From NCBI GenBank assembly GCA_963457665.1, contig OY735219.1, forward strand, positions 13,972,532 through 14,036,531: a stretch of 64,000 nt of DNA. Direction: 5' to 3'. The translations under genes were made by a program, and so were the position numbers. The notes below the pieces were generated by a model that did no database searches, was not told the origin of the DNA, and was given only the letters and a program-made list of their open reading frames with translations. Positions 1 through 12,178 of this stretch are shown here, in pieces; position 1 is the stretch's first letter; each line of letters begins with the position of its first letter. The DNA is from Thysanoteuthis rhombus (lineage: Eukaryota; Mollusca; Cephalopoda; Oegopsida; Thysanoteuthidae).

Positions 1-106
1 ATCCTACAGATTGAGTTGAATTGGCAAGTCTTAGATATTAACGAAAATTTATCATAAAGATATGTACGGGCTTATTTCATTCTAATACATAAATACATTT
101 ATTCAA

Positions 107-147
107 ATATATATATATATATTTATATATATATATATATATATATA
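107..147. repeat. (AT)n microsatellite
   Basis: Near-continuous AT dinucleotides with short interruptions. Confidence 0.95.
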
Positions 148-150
148 TAA

Positions 151-212
151 TTATTGTGTCATCCACAGACAGCTGTTTCGATGTATTATATCTCTTCAGT
201 GTGGCTATAAAC

Positions 213-254
<42 letters not shown>
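151..254 (-). repeat. Interspersed repeat with GAT tail
   Basis: Positions 151-210 match 60853-60913 in the opposite orientation (words TGTCATCCACAGACAGCTG and CTTCAGTGTGGCTATA). A (GAT)n run follows at 215-254. The matching copy lies inside the large palindrome at 60.7-61.1 kb. Confidence 0.8.
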
Positions 255-396
255 ATGAGCACCTAAAGTATAGATTATTTGATTGGCCGATGTTAGACAG
301 TCAAAATGAAACTCCATACTTTTTGCTTCTTTCGCAGACCAAACTAACGTGTCCTCTATTTATAGATCGGAAATATCAAAATAACGCCACATTGAT

Positions 397-1409
397 TATG
401 TAAGGTTGGTGCAAAAATAATTGCGGTTTTTATTATTTTGAACTCAAGCTGGACGTTTTCTTTCTATCTATTTTGGTTTATTTGAGGTTGTCAAATCAAA
501 GATGGAAAAAAAAAGGCAAAGTCGATGAATTTTGTTGTATTATTCCAGAGAGGGACGTAAAATGGTTGAAACTGCTTGCAGTATCAACAAGTATCCAGCC
601 AGGGAGACCGTCAACGAAAGAACTTATCAACATTGGTTTCAATAATTTCGAAATAAAAACGAGAGCCTTGAAGACGAGGAGGGTGTTGGGCGTATTTCTG
701 TGATTGACGACATCCAATTAAAGGTCATGTTTCAGGGGGAACCCACAAAAACACCTCGAGAGGTTGCAGAGGAATTAACGTCGATCACTGAATAGACATT
801 TGCACCAAGTTGAAGAAGCAAGATTGGATCCTACTCGAGCTGAACAAAAAATGGTCGTTACGAAGTCTGCTCTCCTCGGCTTCTGTTGTGCAACAAAAAC
901 GATCCATTTTTGATCGCATTGTGACATGTTACGGAATATGGATTCTGTACAACAATCTACAGCCTTCTGTCCACTGGACAGAAATGGATAAAGCATCAAA
1001 ACACTTCTCCAAACCAAACCTGCATCAAAAGAAGTTTATGGTCACCGTGTTGGTGGTCAGCAAGCGGAATCATCCATTACGACTTCTTGAATTAAGAACT
1101 GCAACGCTTACTTTCGATATTGAAAACGATATGAAAACGCCCGACCGCATGTCGTGCAAATGACCTTGCAGGTCTTCAACAAACAAGCAGCTGCTGAAGA
1201 CGCCTTCAGAGGATTCATTGGTTCCAAGACCCCAGAATTCTATGCTTCTGGGATGAACGGATTTGTTTCTTATTGGCAAAGTTTTGTTGATCCTGAACGC
1301 TCTTATTTCGATTAACAACTTTTATTCTAAGCTGAAAAATACCGCTTTAAAGTTGATGGTAAAAAAATACCATTTTTTTTTCTTTTTTTTTTTTTTGCAC
1401 CTAATATAC
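397..1409 (+). pseudogene. Dead mariner (Tc1/mariner) transposon
   Basis: The left end at about 399 reads AGGTTGGTGCAAAAATAATT, the classic mariner terminal repeat; a decayed right end (TTTTGCACCTAAT) lies near 1396-1409. Between them, in shifting frames, are mariner transposase words: EPTKTPREVAEEL (about 740-780), FDRIVTC..WILY (about 910-950), LHQKKFMVTV (about 1020-1050), NARPHVVQMTL (about 1135-1170) and the C-terminal AAEDAFRGFI..YASG (about 1190-1250). TCDEKW of active enzymes has become TCYGIW, and the NARPHV Asp has become Glu, so two catalytic acids are gone, along with several frameshifts and stops. Confidence 0.85.
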
Positions 1410-2270
1410 AGGCTGAGATATACAGAATACTGGGGAATAGCAGTTGTGGATTATGTGGAAATAAAGATGCGACAATCATGTAGTAAATGAGTTTAGCAGA
1501 CTATCCCCTTAGGGAATGCAAAAACAAGTACAACTTGGGGAGGAAGGTGATCTGCTGGGAACTAAGTTTTTACCACAGAAACTAATATGCACTAACTAGA
1601 ATCTGTGCTAGAAAATGAAACACAAGATTCTCTGGGACTTGGTAGGCTTTAGATATTTCACTCTAGATGGTTTTAAACTATAATTTCCAAGGATTCACGT
1701 GATTTTTAAGCTGAAAAAAAAAACGCGTTTTTGAAGACTGTATTAAAAGTAACTTGTTAAAGATAAGCAAATCGAAATTCATTTTTTTTACATTCACTGC
1801 ATTTATTTCGATGGAGGTTCAATTTTGCTTTTTAGTATCCATATGATATTGCTCAAGAGGTTTAAATGTAAACTAAACAATCTTTTGACCAAACCTCACT
1901 GTATTAATTTCAACTACTATTTTCCTTCATGAAGTACATAACATTACTTATTTGCTGTTCAAATATCAGGATGTCTGTTATTCGAGTTAAACAGACACAG
2001 AATTCAAGTTTAGACCGGATCTTAATTGTTACTTTTTGTAAGTACTAAAAGTTATTATCATAACAACGATTTTTTTTTCAAATTACGTCATCCTTTTCAA
2101 TTCATCTGCAGTAAATATAACTAAACTTTAAAAAAATGACGGTTTTTATTCAAATTTACTTTCATGATTCAATTTGTTTGGAGTAAACAGTAAACTGAGG
2201 TGAATGTTCTGCAAGAAGTGCCTTCTATTTACTTAAAACATCACCTAATTTGACTCTAATTTCTATACTA
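1410..2270. other. No gene seen
   Basis: AT-rich sequence with many stops on both strands and only short homopolymers. I recognise no repeat family or coding unit here. Confidence 0.6.
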
Positions 2271-2274
2271 GCTG

Positions 2275-2389
2275 AAAAATACCCGCTATCCGGGTGGTTA
2301 TCCATGCAGCAGTGGATTGCTGTCTAGAGTGTAAATATTTTCAGCCCTCAAGCTCAATTGGTGTGGCCTGTACTCGTGTCATATACATG

Positions 2390-2420
<31 letters not shown>

Positions 2421-2512
2421 TTGATTGCCCCCCTTTTTTCCGAAATTTTTAATTGATTACCACATGCTGTTACGTAATGGTTTCTATTGAGTGACTAACC
2501 AGACCGGTATGT
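2275..2512. repeat. Composite copy of the dispersed 'Rep-1' element with (AGCC)n
   Basis: The left part (CAGCCCTCAAGCTCAATTGG) matches the right half of Rep-1 at 40.7, 47.0, 50.3 and 56.4 kb; an AGCC tetranucleotide run follows at 2391-2421. The right end (GAGTGACTAACCAGACC, about 2488) is the Rep-1 left end in reverse orientation, so two copies are joined head to head or rearranged. Confidence 0.7.
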
Positions 2513-2841
2513 ATTTTGTTTTGTTTGTTTTCTGCTTGTTTGCTTGTTCTTGGGACGGGCACCCCTATCGGTTGGCACCAAGTGCCCCTTGCCAGAGTTG
2601 TCACTACGTAGGGCGAGCCCTGCTTTCAGAACCTTTGTCTGAATTTGTCGTCTCTCACCATTGCCTCAAGTCGTCCTGGTCATCTCCGTTGCCTTTTCGA
2701 TTAAAGTTGTTGACGACAATGACAACAACAACTAATGCAGCAACATCAACAACAAGTTACCACGAAAATGAGTCAAGATTAACTTGTACTCTAGTGAGAC
2801 TAGTTTTCTAATCATCACTATACCGCTATATTATTTGGGAA

Positions 2842-2843
<2 letters not shown>

Positions 2844-2876
<33 letters not shown>

Positions 2877-3235
2877 TAACGTCCATCGTTGGATATCGAC
2901 CTTCCCCAAGATTCACTAGTTCGATGGCATCGTGGGGCCAATCCTTTCTCAACTTGTGTGGGTCCATTCTATTTTTTCGCAGGGATCCACGTTGTGGATT
3001 GTGATCTCCAGCTACTGTCTGACATCCTAGCAACATGACCAGTCCGTTGCAATTGGAGTTTTCTAATGGTTTCTATGATGTGACTCCTGTTTGTTTTTTC
3101 CCTCTGATATACTGTGCTGTCTCTTGATCTCTCCACGAGATGTTGAACCTGATTCTCTCCTGTGCTCGTTGCATGGTTCTTAATTCGAGAGCCAATCATT
3201 AGGTTAGGTTCCACATCTCAGCTCCATAGGTGGCT
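2844..3235 (-). repeat. LINE (non-LTR retrotransposon) 3'-end fragment with CAT/ATG tail
   Basis: On the minus strand it encodes IRKLQLQRTGHVARMSDSSW, the typical C-terminal end of the reverse-transcriptase ORF in animal LINEs, then about 150 bp and an (ATG)n tail at 2844-2873. The upstream RT core is absent, a normal 5'-truncated copy. Related copies: 4730, 6630, 10725, 21150 and 45650. Confidence 0.75.
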
Positions 3236-4729
3236 ATCGGGGAGACGCATTGGTTATAGACTGGGTCGGTTATAGACTGCAGGAAATTCAATGAGGTCTG
3301 TAATATGCCCCGACTTATCCCTATAAGTCGTGCCTGGATAGATATACACACGCAATGACTCCAGCACTATGTAGACTCCATGCCACGCCGAGTAGTCACC
3401 GTTCTTCAGGCGGAGGGAGGGGCAACGCGAAGCTGTCTCAAATTGTTTTACACTTCAGTTTATGTTTTAATTAATAGTTAGCTCAGTAACGGTAATTAAA
3501 ACTATGTGTTCCCGTTTTCGTCCATAATTTCCTTAGTTTAATTGCTTTTAAAGCCGATCGCGTAATTAAACTTCGCTTTTATTCACTTGAATTTCAATGC
3601 TATTAGAATGACTGGAAATCATTACAGATTGAAATGAACTGCAGACGTTGATCATACAAGGTTATATTGCATTAACATAAAAACACTGACTGTATCAAAC
3701 CTAAAAACTTAAGCCCGAAAATCCCCTAATAAATTACATATCTAACCAGCCATGATTATATGTCTACTTGAAATGTTTCTGCATACATATGAACTTCATC
3801 TGAAAAGTAGCCTGCCATTTAATATTAACAAAAATATCCTAACTTAGATACGGAGCCTGAATTTATTTCAAACACTCCCAGCGTCCCTTCAAAATTTTTA
3901 AAAAGTCTGCAAAGTCTTCTTCAGAGATCGCCATCAGTTGCCTGATCACATTCTCATCAATCTCGTCTACGGTCTAAAATCGGGGAAGAGTCAGAAGGCA
4001 CAGAGAGTCAGATCTGAACTGTAGGTGAGTTCCTGACAGATTTTGGTGATGAGATGTTTGGCCAAAAAAAACTCTGTACAAGACATGAAGAATGACTCAC
4101 TCAGCCATTGTGAATGTGACTGTCACAAAGTACACAAGCTCACTCAATGGCGTGTCACTGCCGTTTGAGCAGACCAACGGGAAATTTTCTGTGTATGCAT
4201 ACGGAATAAGATCCTCTCTGCCAAGTCACATCAAGGCCACTTAACTGCTCTCGTCCTATTTTCGTATATATTCTCAATACTTTTTTTTTATAGTTTTCAT
4301 TAAAACTTTGCTCTTGCATTGAATTGAAGAGTGACATGTTTTCTACTCAGTCAAACGCTTTTTCATAATCAAAAAGAGTTACACAAAGTTATTTGTAGTA
4401 TTCTCTTATCTTTCCGATCAACTGATTTATTGTAAGTAGGTGGTCTATTGTTGAGTTAGCCACACGTAAAACCTGCCTGTTCTTTAGGGTGGCTGATTTT
4501 CTCTTTATAAGTATTTTTGAAAACAGTTTGTATGTGTTAGATTGTAATGTGACAGCATGATAGTTGCCAATATCTTCATTATCATCTTTCTTTTAAAGTG
4601 GGATCCCTATTCCTTGACAGAAGTTTTTAGGTGCCTTTCTTTCTCATGTGCAGTGTGCGAACAGATAGATATGTAACATAGTATATGTAAACTATCAAGC
4701 GAAAATCACTTTAGGATAACAAGCCTTCG
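3236..4729. other. No gene seen
   Basis: Unassigned AT-rich sequence. It may contain older upstream parts of the LINE copy starting at 4730, but I cannot read a continuous RT frame. Confidence 0.5.
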
Positions 4730-5215
4730 GTAGAGCAAGCTTAGTCTTCGAGAACAAGAGATTCTCTATAGTTCTAGAAAAGAACAATGCATCTTCCTGA
4801 TCGTCACTTATGGAGCTAAAACATGCAACCTAACTAAGAGACTGGCCCTTAAACCAAGAACCCTGCAACGTGCACAGAAGAGAATCATGCTCATCATCAC
4901 ATGGAGAGGTCACAGTATATTAGAGAAAAAACAGGAGACAGGGATCTCATAGAATCCATCAGGAAACTCAAATTGTAATGGGCTGGTCATGTTGCAAGAA
5001 TGGCAGACAACCGCTGGATATCATGACTCACAACATGGATCCCCAGAGATCAAATGCAGAACGAAGGCCGGCAGAATATGAGGTGACAAGACGAATTGGA
5101 CATATTCAGAAAGTATTGAAACTGCGACGCCCACGACAGGGATGTCTGGTGAATCCTAAGGATAACCAATGTCCAACGAAGGACGATGAAAGATTGATGG
5201 CGATGTGTAACCCAG
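4730..5215 (+). repeat. LINE 3'-end fragment, plus strand
   Basis: Broken frames read ..VTYGAKTCNLTKRLALK.., then ..GLVMLQEWQ.. (a frameshifted GHVARMADNRW) and a tail with SNEGR. This is the same LINE family as at 2844 and 21150, with stops and frameshifts. Confidence 0.75.
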
Positions 5216-5694
5216 ATGCACGTACACGTATATCTAAATATAAATAGATTTACTACTAGACTAAACAAGTCTTACTAGGTATATGAATCTACGTACTCAC
5301 TAATTTATGAGGTATATTCTACCCTTGTTTACAGCAGTTATGTACTCATACACCCTTATGCACCCAGATCTTAATGCACATTCATATATACATATACTTA
5401 TACGTGCAATACCTTCACTTAAGCACATCAGAAACTGTGAACCAAAACTGTCACCACTACTGTCAACATAGGTTTCTTCAGTTTTCAAGTGAGTCTGTCT
5501 TTCCAGCCATCTATCAATATATCGCGTGTACAAGTCATACCAATGGAGCTAGAGAGCTGAAATTTTAATCATTTACTCATTATGTCTTGAAAAGAATGGT
5601 TTTCGTTCGTTTTTTTTTTATCTGTCCCCAATAGGCTTTTAGTAAGGGGTTTCGATTTACATTGTAAATTCATGCAAAATAAGTCCACTGGCTT

Positions 5695-5915
5695 GTGTCC
5701 CGCAGCGTACATGCTTTTTTTTTTTTGGCGATCATATTTTCCTTGTGATCACGGTCTATCAAAAGGCGAGAGAAGTAATTTTCTTCGTTGATTACCCCTT
5801 TTTCCCTAATTTTCTAATTGATCACCCTCAACACGCCATGCCACTAAAGACGCTGTTCACGGGACGGTTTCTATTGAGTAAGTAACCAGACCTGTTTTAC
5901 ATATTGTTTGCATAT
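5695..5915 (-). repeat. Rep-1 element, left-half copy in reverse
   Basis: It contains TTGTGATCACGG, TCTAATTGATCACCC and GGTTTCTATTGAGTAAGTAACCAGACC, the reverse of the Rep-1 left half. Confidence 0.7.
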
Positions 5916-6032
5916 GCTGTTTGATGTTTAATTTCCATCCAGGATATGGGCTCATGTTTAAGCATGTGCCCACAATTATAACATTTTAATAACTTGAAAT
6001 ATGAAAAATCGTTCATTTATCTCGTTTCATTC

Positions 6033-6086
6033 ATTTATTTATTTATTTATTATTTTATTTATTTATCTATTTATTTATTTTTATTT
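6033..6086. repeat. (TTTA)n microsatellite
   Basis: Imperfect TTTA/TTAT repeats. The ORFs that cross them are low-complexity artefacts. Confidence 0.9.
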
Positions 6087-6629
6087 TTTTGTTACCGAGA
6101 AAAATCTAAAAATGTTTCCCCTGATTATTTTAAAGATACAGTCTTCCATATTGATGATTCCAAGCTTTATTTTACGGATGTACAAACGCGATAAATGATG
6201 TCTTGCTCAGCTGATCATCCGTAACAATTCAATACTCCGCTTGGATTATTTCATTAACTATATTTGGACTGTTTATTCCCTGTGGAAATCTTTGCGGATA
6301 TAACAGAATCTATAGAAGGGGTTGATTCGTTACGAAACTGTCTGTACTGTTCAAAACCGCTTTGTTCATTGTCTTATGAGTTAATGAGGGTTTTTTGAGC
6401 AACTACTCAGAAAATTAATCAGAATCATAGAGGCTTCATGTTCTGGGTTGCCTCACAAACGCTGTTCGAAAGAAATCTGGACGGGACATTTTCCCCGTCA
6501 TAAAAAAATATCAAACCAGATTTGGGATTTTTTATTTAAATATTTGTACAATCTTCCGTTAATTGTCTTTGTGAGTCAAGAAATAATGCATTTCATTTGA
6601 ACCCAAGGACTTTGTGCCTGCCCTGTACA

Positions 6630-6870
6630 TTATTATCATCATGCTTATTATTATCATCATCACCATCGACATCAACATCCTTTTAATGTCGGTTGTTCGA
6701 TATTAATCTTTCACAAGATTTGCCAGACTTCTCTGTCATGGGCGCTGCTACGCCAATATTTTCTGAACTTGTCTAATTCGTCGCTCCATCTTCTTTTTTG
6801 TCGGCTACAATTTCGTATATGATCTCTCGCGATCTACGTTGTGATCTGCGACTACCCTGTGGACTAATTT
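6630..6870 (-). repeat. LINE 3'-end fragment with ATG-type tail
   Basis: It shares the tail words of the 2844 copy (TTTAATGTCGGTTGTTCGATAT, TTTCTGAACTTGT, ACGTTGTGATCTGCGACTA), with an interrupted CAT/TAT tail at 6630-6680. Confidence 0.65.
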
Positions 6871-8750
6871 AAAACCACCAACATTACGACCAAAGAACAT
6901 ATACGTACACATAGACTTATTTAAATGAATTGCATGTTGATTCAATTGGACTAATTTCTTCGTCTTCATTTTTTTATTTCCAAGTTCCCGATGATGATGA
7001 TGATGATGATGAACTTGAAACACAGATTGTTATTTTCAGATATTTTTTGCTGAATTTTGAAAGTATGAACACGTCACTGTGATATTCTACACTATATGTC
7101 TTACTCTTCATTCTTCTTCTTGTAATTGTATTCGCTGACGTAAATGGGGGATAGTAACGTCACAAAAATGGTATTTTTTTTTTCTTGAAAGTTGTGATAT
7201 GCATACTACTATCAAGCATTTATGAAAAGACAGGGCTGGTACCAATTGTCCCAAATTTGGTACAAATTTCCCAAAATTTTGGGTTGGGCTCTTACACTAT
7301 TTCGGCTGTTGTACCATCCGTTTTTGTTTTTTTTTTAGAGTGTCTGTCGTATTTTTGGACGTGTCAAACTCAAAAATAAGACAGAAGGAGACAGATGCTG
7401 AAATAATTCACAAGTCTTGCTTAAAGAACAATAAGTGTAGCAGCCGTGCTTGAATAATTCCCGTCTATCTCCTCACAATCACAGATAGGGGCGTACCGAA
7501 TAAGAGGCGCGTTGTGTCTCAATGCTCTTTCCCTCTGAAGATTTCTTCGAGGGTTGCCGGAATCAGCCATTCTAGCTACATCTGGCTTATTATCTTCATT
7601 TTAGTCGATGAGATCAGCGATAGCCAAAAATAAACTGGCTGGTAAATTTATTAATATAAATGATTAATCTTTATCAATTAAATGTTCTGGAATCGTCATA
7701 AATACCTTTCTAGTCTTTAAATGAGTGTCTTTAAACACCAAACACAGTAAAAAAAACTTCTTCAAAAATATTTTTTGTCTCTTTCGTCACTTATTTCCTA
7801 ATATCTGTTCATGTAATTTATGTAATTTTCTTCGGTGTTTTTTCTGTTTTACGTATACTTTGTTATTATGGTACTATGAGTAAATCCTCTCTTGTTGGGG
7901 TCATCAGTCGTTTACCATGTAACCATTTTGGGGATTTAAAAACAGTTATGTTAACATGGCTCCTCAGCAGTATTTATCAAACGCCCCTCCTCTTCAGCTA
8001 TGATTTAAATTTTTAGCTCATGTCATACTTCATGTAGTTAGATAATTTATATAGGGTATCATCATAATGTATTGTATATGGATGTTATTTTATACTAATG
8101 GTTTTGCTTTTTTTTTAATATAGGGCTTGTCACTTCTATTCTACTGAGTGTTTCCCTATGTGAATATTAACTGTCAGTTTATGTAATATTTGAATTTTAA
8201 CCGATTTTAGCCATTTTAAATATCTGCTATGAATTACAAACTATAGCAACATTGATTCCTTCCTTTATTCGGTCGGCACACCCACTTTGTCGACAAAATA
8301 GATGCGTGCACACACACACACGCACACACACAAACATGCACACACACCTTTAAAAAAAATCATCAGGTACATCCCATCTCTCGAACCAACAAAGTTTGAT
8401 CATCACAACAAATACCGGGAAAGAAGGTAGTGGCGTCATATTGTTGTGCTTTGGGGCGGGTATCCAGGTTTTGGACAAGGTTTAAATGCACAGCCATGAT
8501 TTACTCGTATTAAGGAACAGGACAGTGGTATAAACAGGGCCAGATTTATTAGGGGGACAAAGGGGCGGGAAATTGCCTTGGGTCCCTCGATACAAAAATT
8601 TAAAAAAATAATATAAAATAAATGCTTGGAATTCATTTCATAATAACGCCTTCAGTCAATTTAAATGAATTAATACAATTACTGCTTGTAATTTGGATCT
8701 GTCGGAATTCGAGTATGGAAATACTAAAAATCTACTTTTTGTTGGCATAT
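6871..8750. other. No gene seen; short simple repeats only
   Basis: It contains a (GAT)n tract at about 6990-7010 and a (CA)n tract at about 8310-8347. The short ORFs have no recognisable protein character. Confidence 0.6.
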
Positions 8751-8751
8751 G

Positions 8752-8845
8752 TATTCGCCTCAGATAAATAACTCATTTAACTACTATGTACATTTAACTA
8801 TAAAGGTATTAAAGGCCTATAGTCCTATAGTGTGTGGAAGAAGAA
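8752..8845 (+). repeat. Direct repeat, copy 1
   Basis: About 94 bp starting TGTATTCGCCTCAGATAAAT and ending GTGTGTGGAAGAAG; nearly identical to 9331-9427 in the same orientation. Confidence 0.9.
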
Positions 8846-9330
8846 CTACAACAATTATAGTGATACTACTAATAGCAGTAGTCATGTATAATTTTTCTGT
8901 GTTGAAGTAAAAAAAGAATAAGCATGCGACTATTGCCACACGGTGAGGCTGCCGTAAAATATGCATGAATTTACACAGAGACGTTTGAAGGAGAAGGTAG
9001 AAGTCTCGAAGTCATGACAGTCAACATTTTGGCTTTGTTAGGAGCACATGTTCAAAGCATTTTGAATAAATGGACACGAAGGATCAATCAATGTTCATAA
9101 TTGAAATAAAGACAAATGCAGAGTTTTTTTGATAAGCAATAAAACGTAAATTTGATGAAAGACAAATAAGACATTTAGAAAGAGAGCATACCAAGCTGAA
9201 AAGTAGAGGGTGTAAACATTTAAAGATCGTTTTAGTATAGACCTGGTTAATAAATAAAGTACGTGTCAGGAAGGAAATAGATTTACGATACAGATGATTT
9301 AAAAAGCTAAAACGCTCAAGCAAATGGATC

Positions 9331-9427
9331 TGTATTCGCCTCAGATAAATAACTCATTTAACTACTATGTACGTATAACTATAAAGGTATTAAAGGCCAA
9401 TAGTCCTATAGTGTGTGGAAGAAGCTA
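9331..9427 (+). repeat. Direct repeat, copy 2
   Basis: Second copy of the 8752 repeat with about four differences. The 485 bp between them show no coding signal, so this may be a local duplication or the ends of a small LTR-like (TRIM) element. Confidence 0.9.
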
Positions 9428-10724
9428 TTTCTGATGATTTTAACGGGAAGCAGTAAAGAATAGTGAAAAATTGCATCTCGATAGTGTTGGCATGTAGTGA
9501 TATCGAAAGACGGGCAATCAATGGAGAGATAAGATTGAGAAAGCACTCGAAGCAAATAGCCACATCAAATATTGCCGAGGTTAGTACGTTAGAAACTGTT
9601 CAGTGGGCTATCGAGGCAGAAATAAATACAACCAAAATATTTGCTCATTTGCCGAAAGTGACGGTACGGAAATGAGACAACGGAAATTGGAGATAAATAG
9701 GAAGGTTTCACGCTGGGTAGAAAGATGGCAAGTTAGTTACGTGATGTAAATCAAAGCAAATAAATGGTAAGAGGTATGTATGCATATGTCCAGAAGTACG
9801 GAGAAAGTAAAAGGTAAAAGATTAAAAATTCAAGGGAAGATAACCGGTTCTTGTGAAACGGGGCTAGTACCTTAAAAAGTGAGCAATGATAAACAGAAGT
9901 TTGAGACTTCTATAGCAAAGAGCCAAAAGAGACGTCAATAAATATTTGGCCAGCTTTTAGGTTTCGCATTCAAAGCTATGTAAATATTCCTATTTATTTT
10001 CGTATCGATTTCAACAGGTGATCCAATAAGGTCACTATAACTTGTCGGTTCCAATTATGTACAATAAACGGACTTTGATGTGCGCATTCATGAACTACTA
10101 TAGATTTTAATTTGTGTATGGGTGATCCACCGAACCTGAAGCGCCCCGGGCCCCAAGGTCTAAATCCGGCCTTCTGTATAGTTAGATTTTCACCTGTATT
10201 GATGGACAGGACAGTGGTAAAAATAGCTTTATTTATATAAACCTTCCCCCGCAGAAATACGCCAAGACCGGCACAGTTTCTTGTAACTGGATTAATCTGT
10301 TTAGTTAGTTTCCTTGTTGATAAGCAAATGTTGAGGAGGTGAAGAGAAAGTACATATATAAACATACGTATAAGATATGAATAATAAGTAAATATACACT
10401 GAAAAAAAAACACGCACAGAGCGGAGATTGAATTGGGGGTACGTAGGGGTGAAGCGCACACCTATTTCTCAATGTCAAGGTTTGTTTGTTTTTCTATAGT
10501 CTATTAATAAATACATTTCCGTTTACCTAGTTCCCTAAGCCCAGTCTTGACGTATTACCTTGCTCCCAAAACCGATTCTCGTCATTAATGCAGAGACTGT
10601 TAAGAACGGACTGAGACAAGGTGAAAGCTGACAAATCATCTATGCTTAAATTGCTGGCGGTGAGATTTTTTCATAAGATGAAAAATCTTATCAAATCGAT
10701 GGTTTATTCGGACTAATATCCCTT
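9428..10724. other. No gene seen
   Basis: A 155-residue minus-strand ORF (9994-10461) has a composition like translated intergenic DNA and no domain. A short GC-rich island near 10140-10165 (GCGCCCCGGGCCCC) stands out but is not coding. Confidence 0.5.
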
Positions 10725-11135
10725 TTATAATCATCACCAACTGTTGCTTTTTAACGTCTGTCGTTGGACGTGGACCTTCCCTAAGATTCACCAGATCTCT
10801 CGATCGCGGGCATCGAGGAGCAAATATCTTCTGAACTTGTACTAAATAATCACGTTATCTCATATTTTGCTTCCACAATGTCACTTATCTCTTGGAGTCC
10901 ACGATGTTGTTATGTTCAGTAGTTGTCTGACATTCTTGTTACATGGCCTGTCTATAGCCTTTTTAGTTTTTTAATAGGTTCTATGATATCTCTGGCTTCT
11001 GTTTTCCCTCTACTGTACTGTCTTGTGATCTTTCTATGTGATGTTGAGCATGGTTCTTTATGAGCACTTTGCATGGTTCCCAGTTTAAGGGTCAATCTTT
11101 TGGTTAAGTTCCATAGGTAACTATTCGGACTAATA
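10725..11135 (-). repeat. LINE 3'-end fragment, minus strand
   Basis: It shares GTCTGTCGTTGGACGTGGAC, TGTCTGACATTCTTGTTACATGG and the RT C-terminal coding relic with the 2844 copy, but is more decayed. Confidence 0.7.
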
Positions 11136-11274
11136 CCCTTCTCTTGATTATCATGTTGCTCTAACCTTACAAAACGTCACCATCACGACCCATTTTAGAA
11201 CTTCGATACCAGCATCTTAGACCGGGCTCGTCCCAAGAGGCTGGTATTGAACCTTGGCCTCCAGACTAGCTCGA

Positions 11275-11360
11275 TTTCTAAATTTGACGGGATTCCATTG
11301 ACTGTATTGGATGAGTTTCCAAAATAAAGCTCGGATTATCTCCCCTTCTGACACAAGTAT
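11275..11360 (-). repeat. 'Family B' dispersed repeat fragment
   Basis: The words CATTGACTGTATTGGATGAG and GCTCGGATTATCTCCCC are the reverse of the family copies at 12965, 19215 and 58725. Confidence 0.6.
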
Positions 11361-11504
11361 ACAAAGCTTCCATTTTTGTTTTTTTTTAAATTCTCACCTA
11401 CGTACGGTCGGTGGTGGTGGGAATAATTTACAATGTATTTCCATGTTAAATTGGTCTTTTAGTTTGTGCTTGGCAGCATTCATGCTTATTTTTTGAAAAT
11501 TCTG

Positions 11505-11610
11505 ACCAACAAATGGTGAGAGAAGAATTTTATTCTTAGATCACCTCTTTTTCCAGACATTGATGGTTTCTTTTGAGTGACCAACCAGACCTGTCATTTT
11601 ACTGATTGTT
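11505..11610 (-). repeat. Rep-1 left-half fragment in reverse
   Basis: It contains TTGAGTGACCAACCAGACCTG and ATCACCTCTTTTTCC, matching the copy at 5695. Confidence 0.65.
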
Positions 11611-11799
11611 TTGCCTGTTATGCAACCTGGTGTTTGGAAGAAACGATTAAGAAAATAACTTCAGTCTTTTTCTCATCAAACAAAGAATTGAACGTCACAC
11701 TTTTTGCAGTTTGAATAATTCATAATTTTTTCTTGTATTTAAAAAGTTCAGACAGGATTTCCTTTTATGGTTAATAACATTCAAAATTATATATGTATA

Positions 11800-12015
11800 T
11801 CATCATTCTTCACTTATACCCCTACCAAGGGTGTCGCAGAGTTAGGTGAGGTACACATGGGCAGTTGTTAGTAAGACTCACTACAGGCGTGCCAGGGCTG
11901 TCAAAGCTGTTCTGCTTACAGCACCTGGTATTCCCGTACAGTCACCCATCTAGGTACTGACCAGGCTCAGTATTGCCTAAATTCAGTGATCTTACACGAA
12001 CTGGTGTATACAATG
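11800..12015 (-). repeat. 5S rRNA-derived SINE (SINE3-like)
   Basis: On the minus strand, 12010 down to about 11918 aligns with eukaryotic 5S rRNA: an A-box-like AATTTAGGCAATACTGAGCC, then the box-C region GGTCAGTACCTAGATGGGTG and ACTGTACGGGAATACCAGG, ending in GGTGCTGTA. It continues past the 5S 3' end into about 110 bp of unrelated body (AGCCCTGGCACGCCTGTAG..) and AT-rich sequence. A 5S head fused to a body is the layout of 5S-derived SINEs rather than a plain 5S gene; substitutions make a working 5S gene unlikely. Confidence 0.75.
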
Positions 12016-12084
12016 TGATTTGACTGAAACCCCTCAACTCAATCTTAGTCCTTGTACTTAGCAGAGAGGCATCAAGTATCATCT

Positions 12085-12178
12085 TTTCAAGTTTCTGGTA
12101 TGACTTTGCATTGGATTGAACAAAGGACTACTGAACCAGTGTCTAACACTAACCACTGGGCCACGGTGATTGGTCCTA
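12085..12178 (-). repeat. tRNA-derived SINE head
   Basis: The minus strand reads GTGGCCCAGTGGTTAGTG (box A) then TTTGTTCAATCC (box B), a decayed tRNA-like pol III promoter. It adjoins the 5S-derived element. Confidence 0.6.

Noticed and set aside
473-1163. Intact mariner transposase
   Set aside because: Frameshifts, stops and loss of two catalytic acids show a dead copy.
9994-10461. 155-residue minus-strand ORF
   Set aside because: No domain, mixed hydrophobic and low-complexity composition, no splice partners; chance length in this amount of sequence.
11918-12015. Functional 5S rRNA gene
   Set aside because: Many substitutions, including in box A, and continuation into a non-5S body; a SINE or pseudogene fits better.
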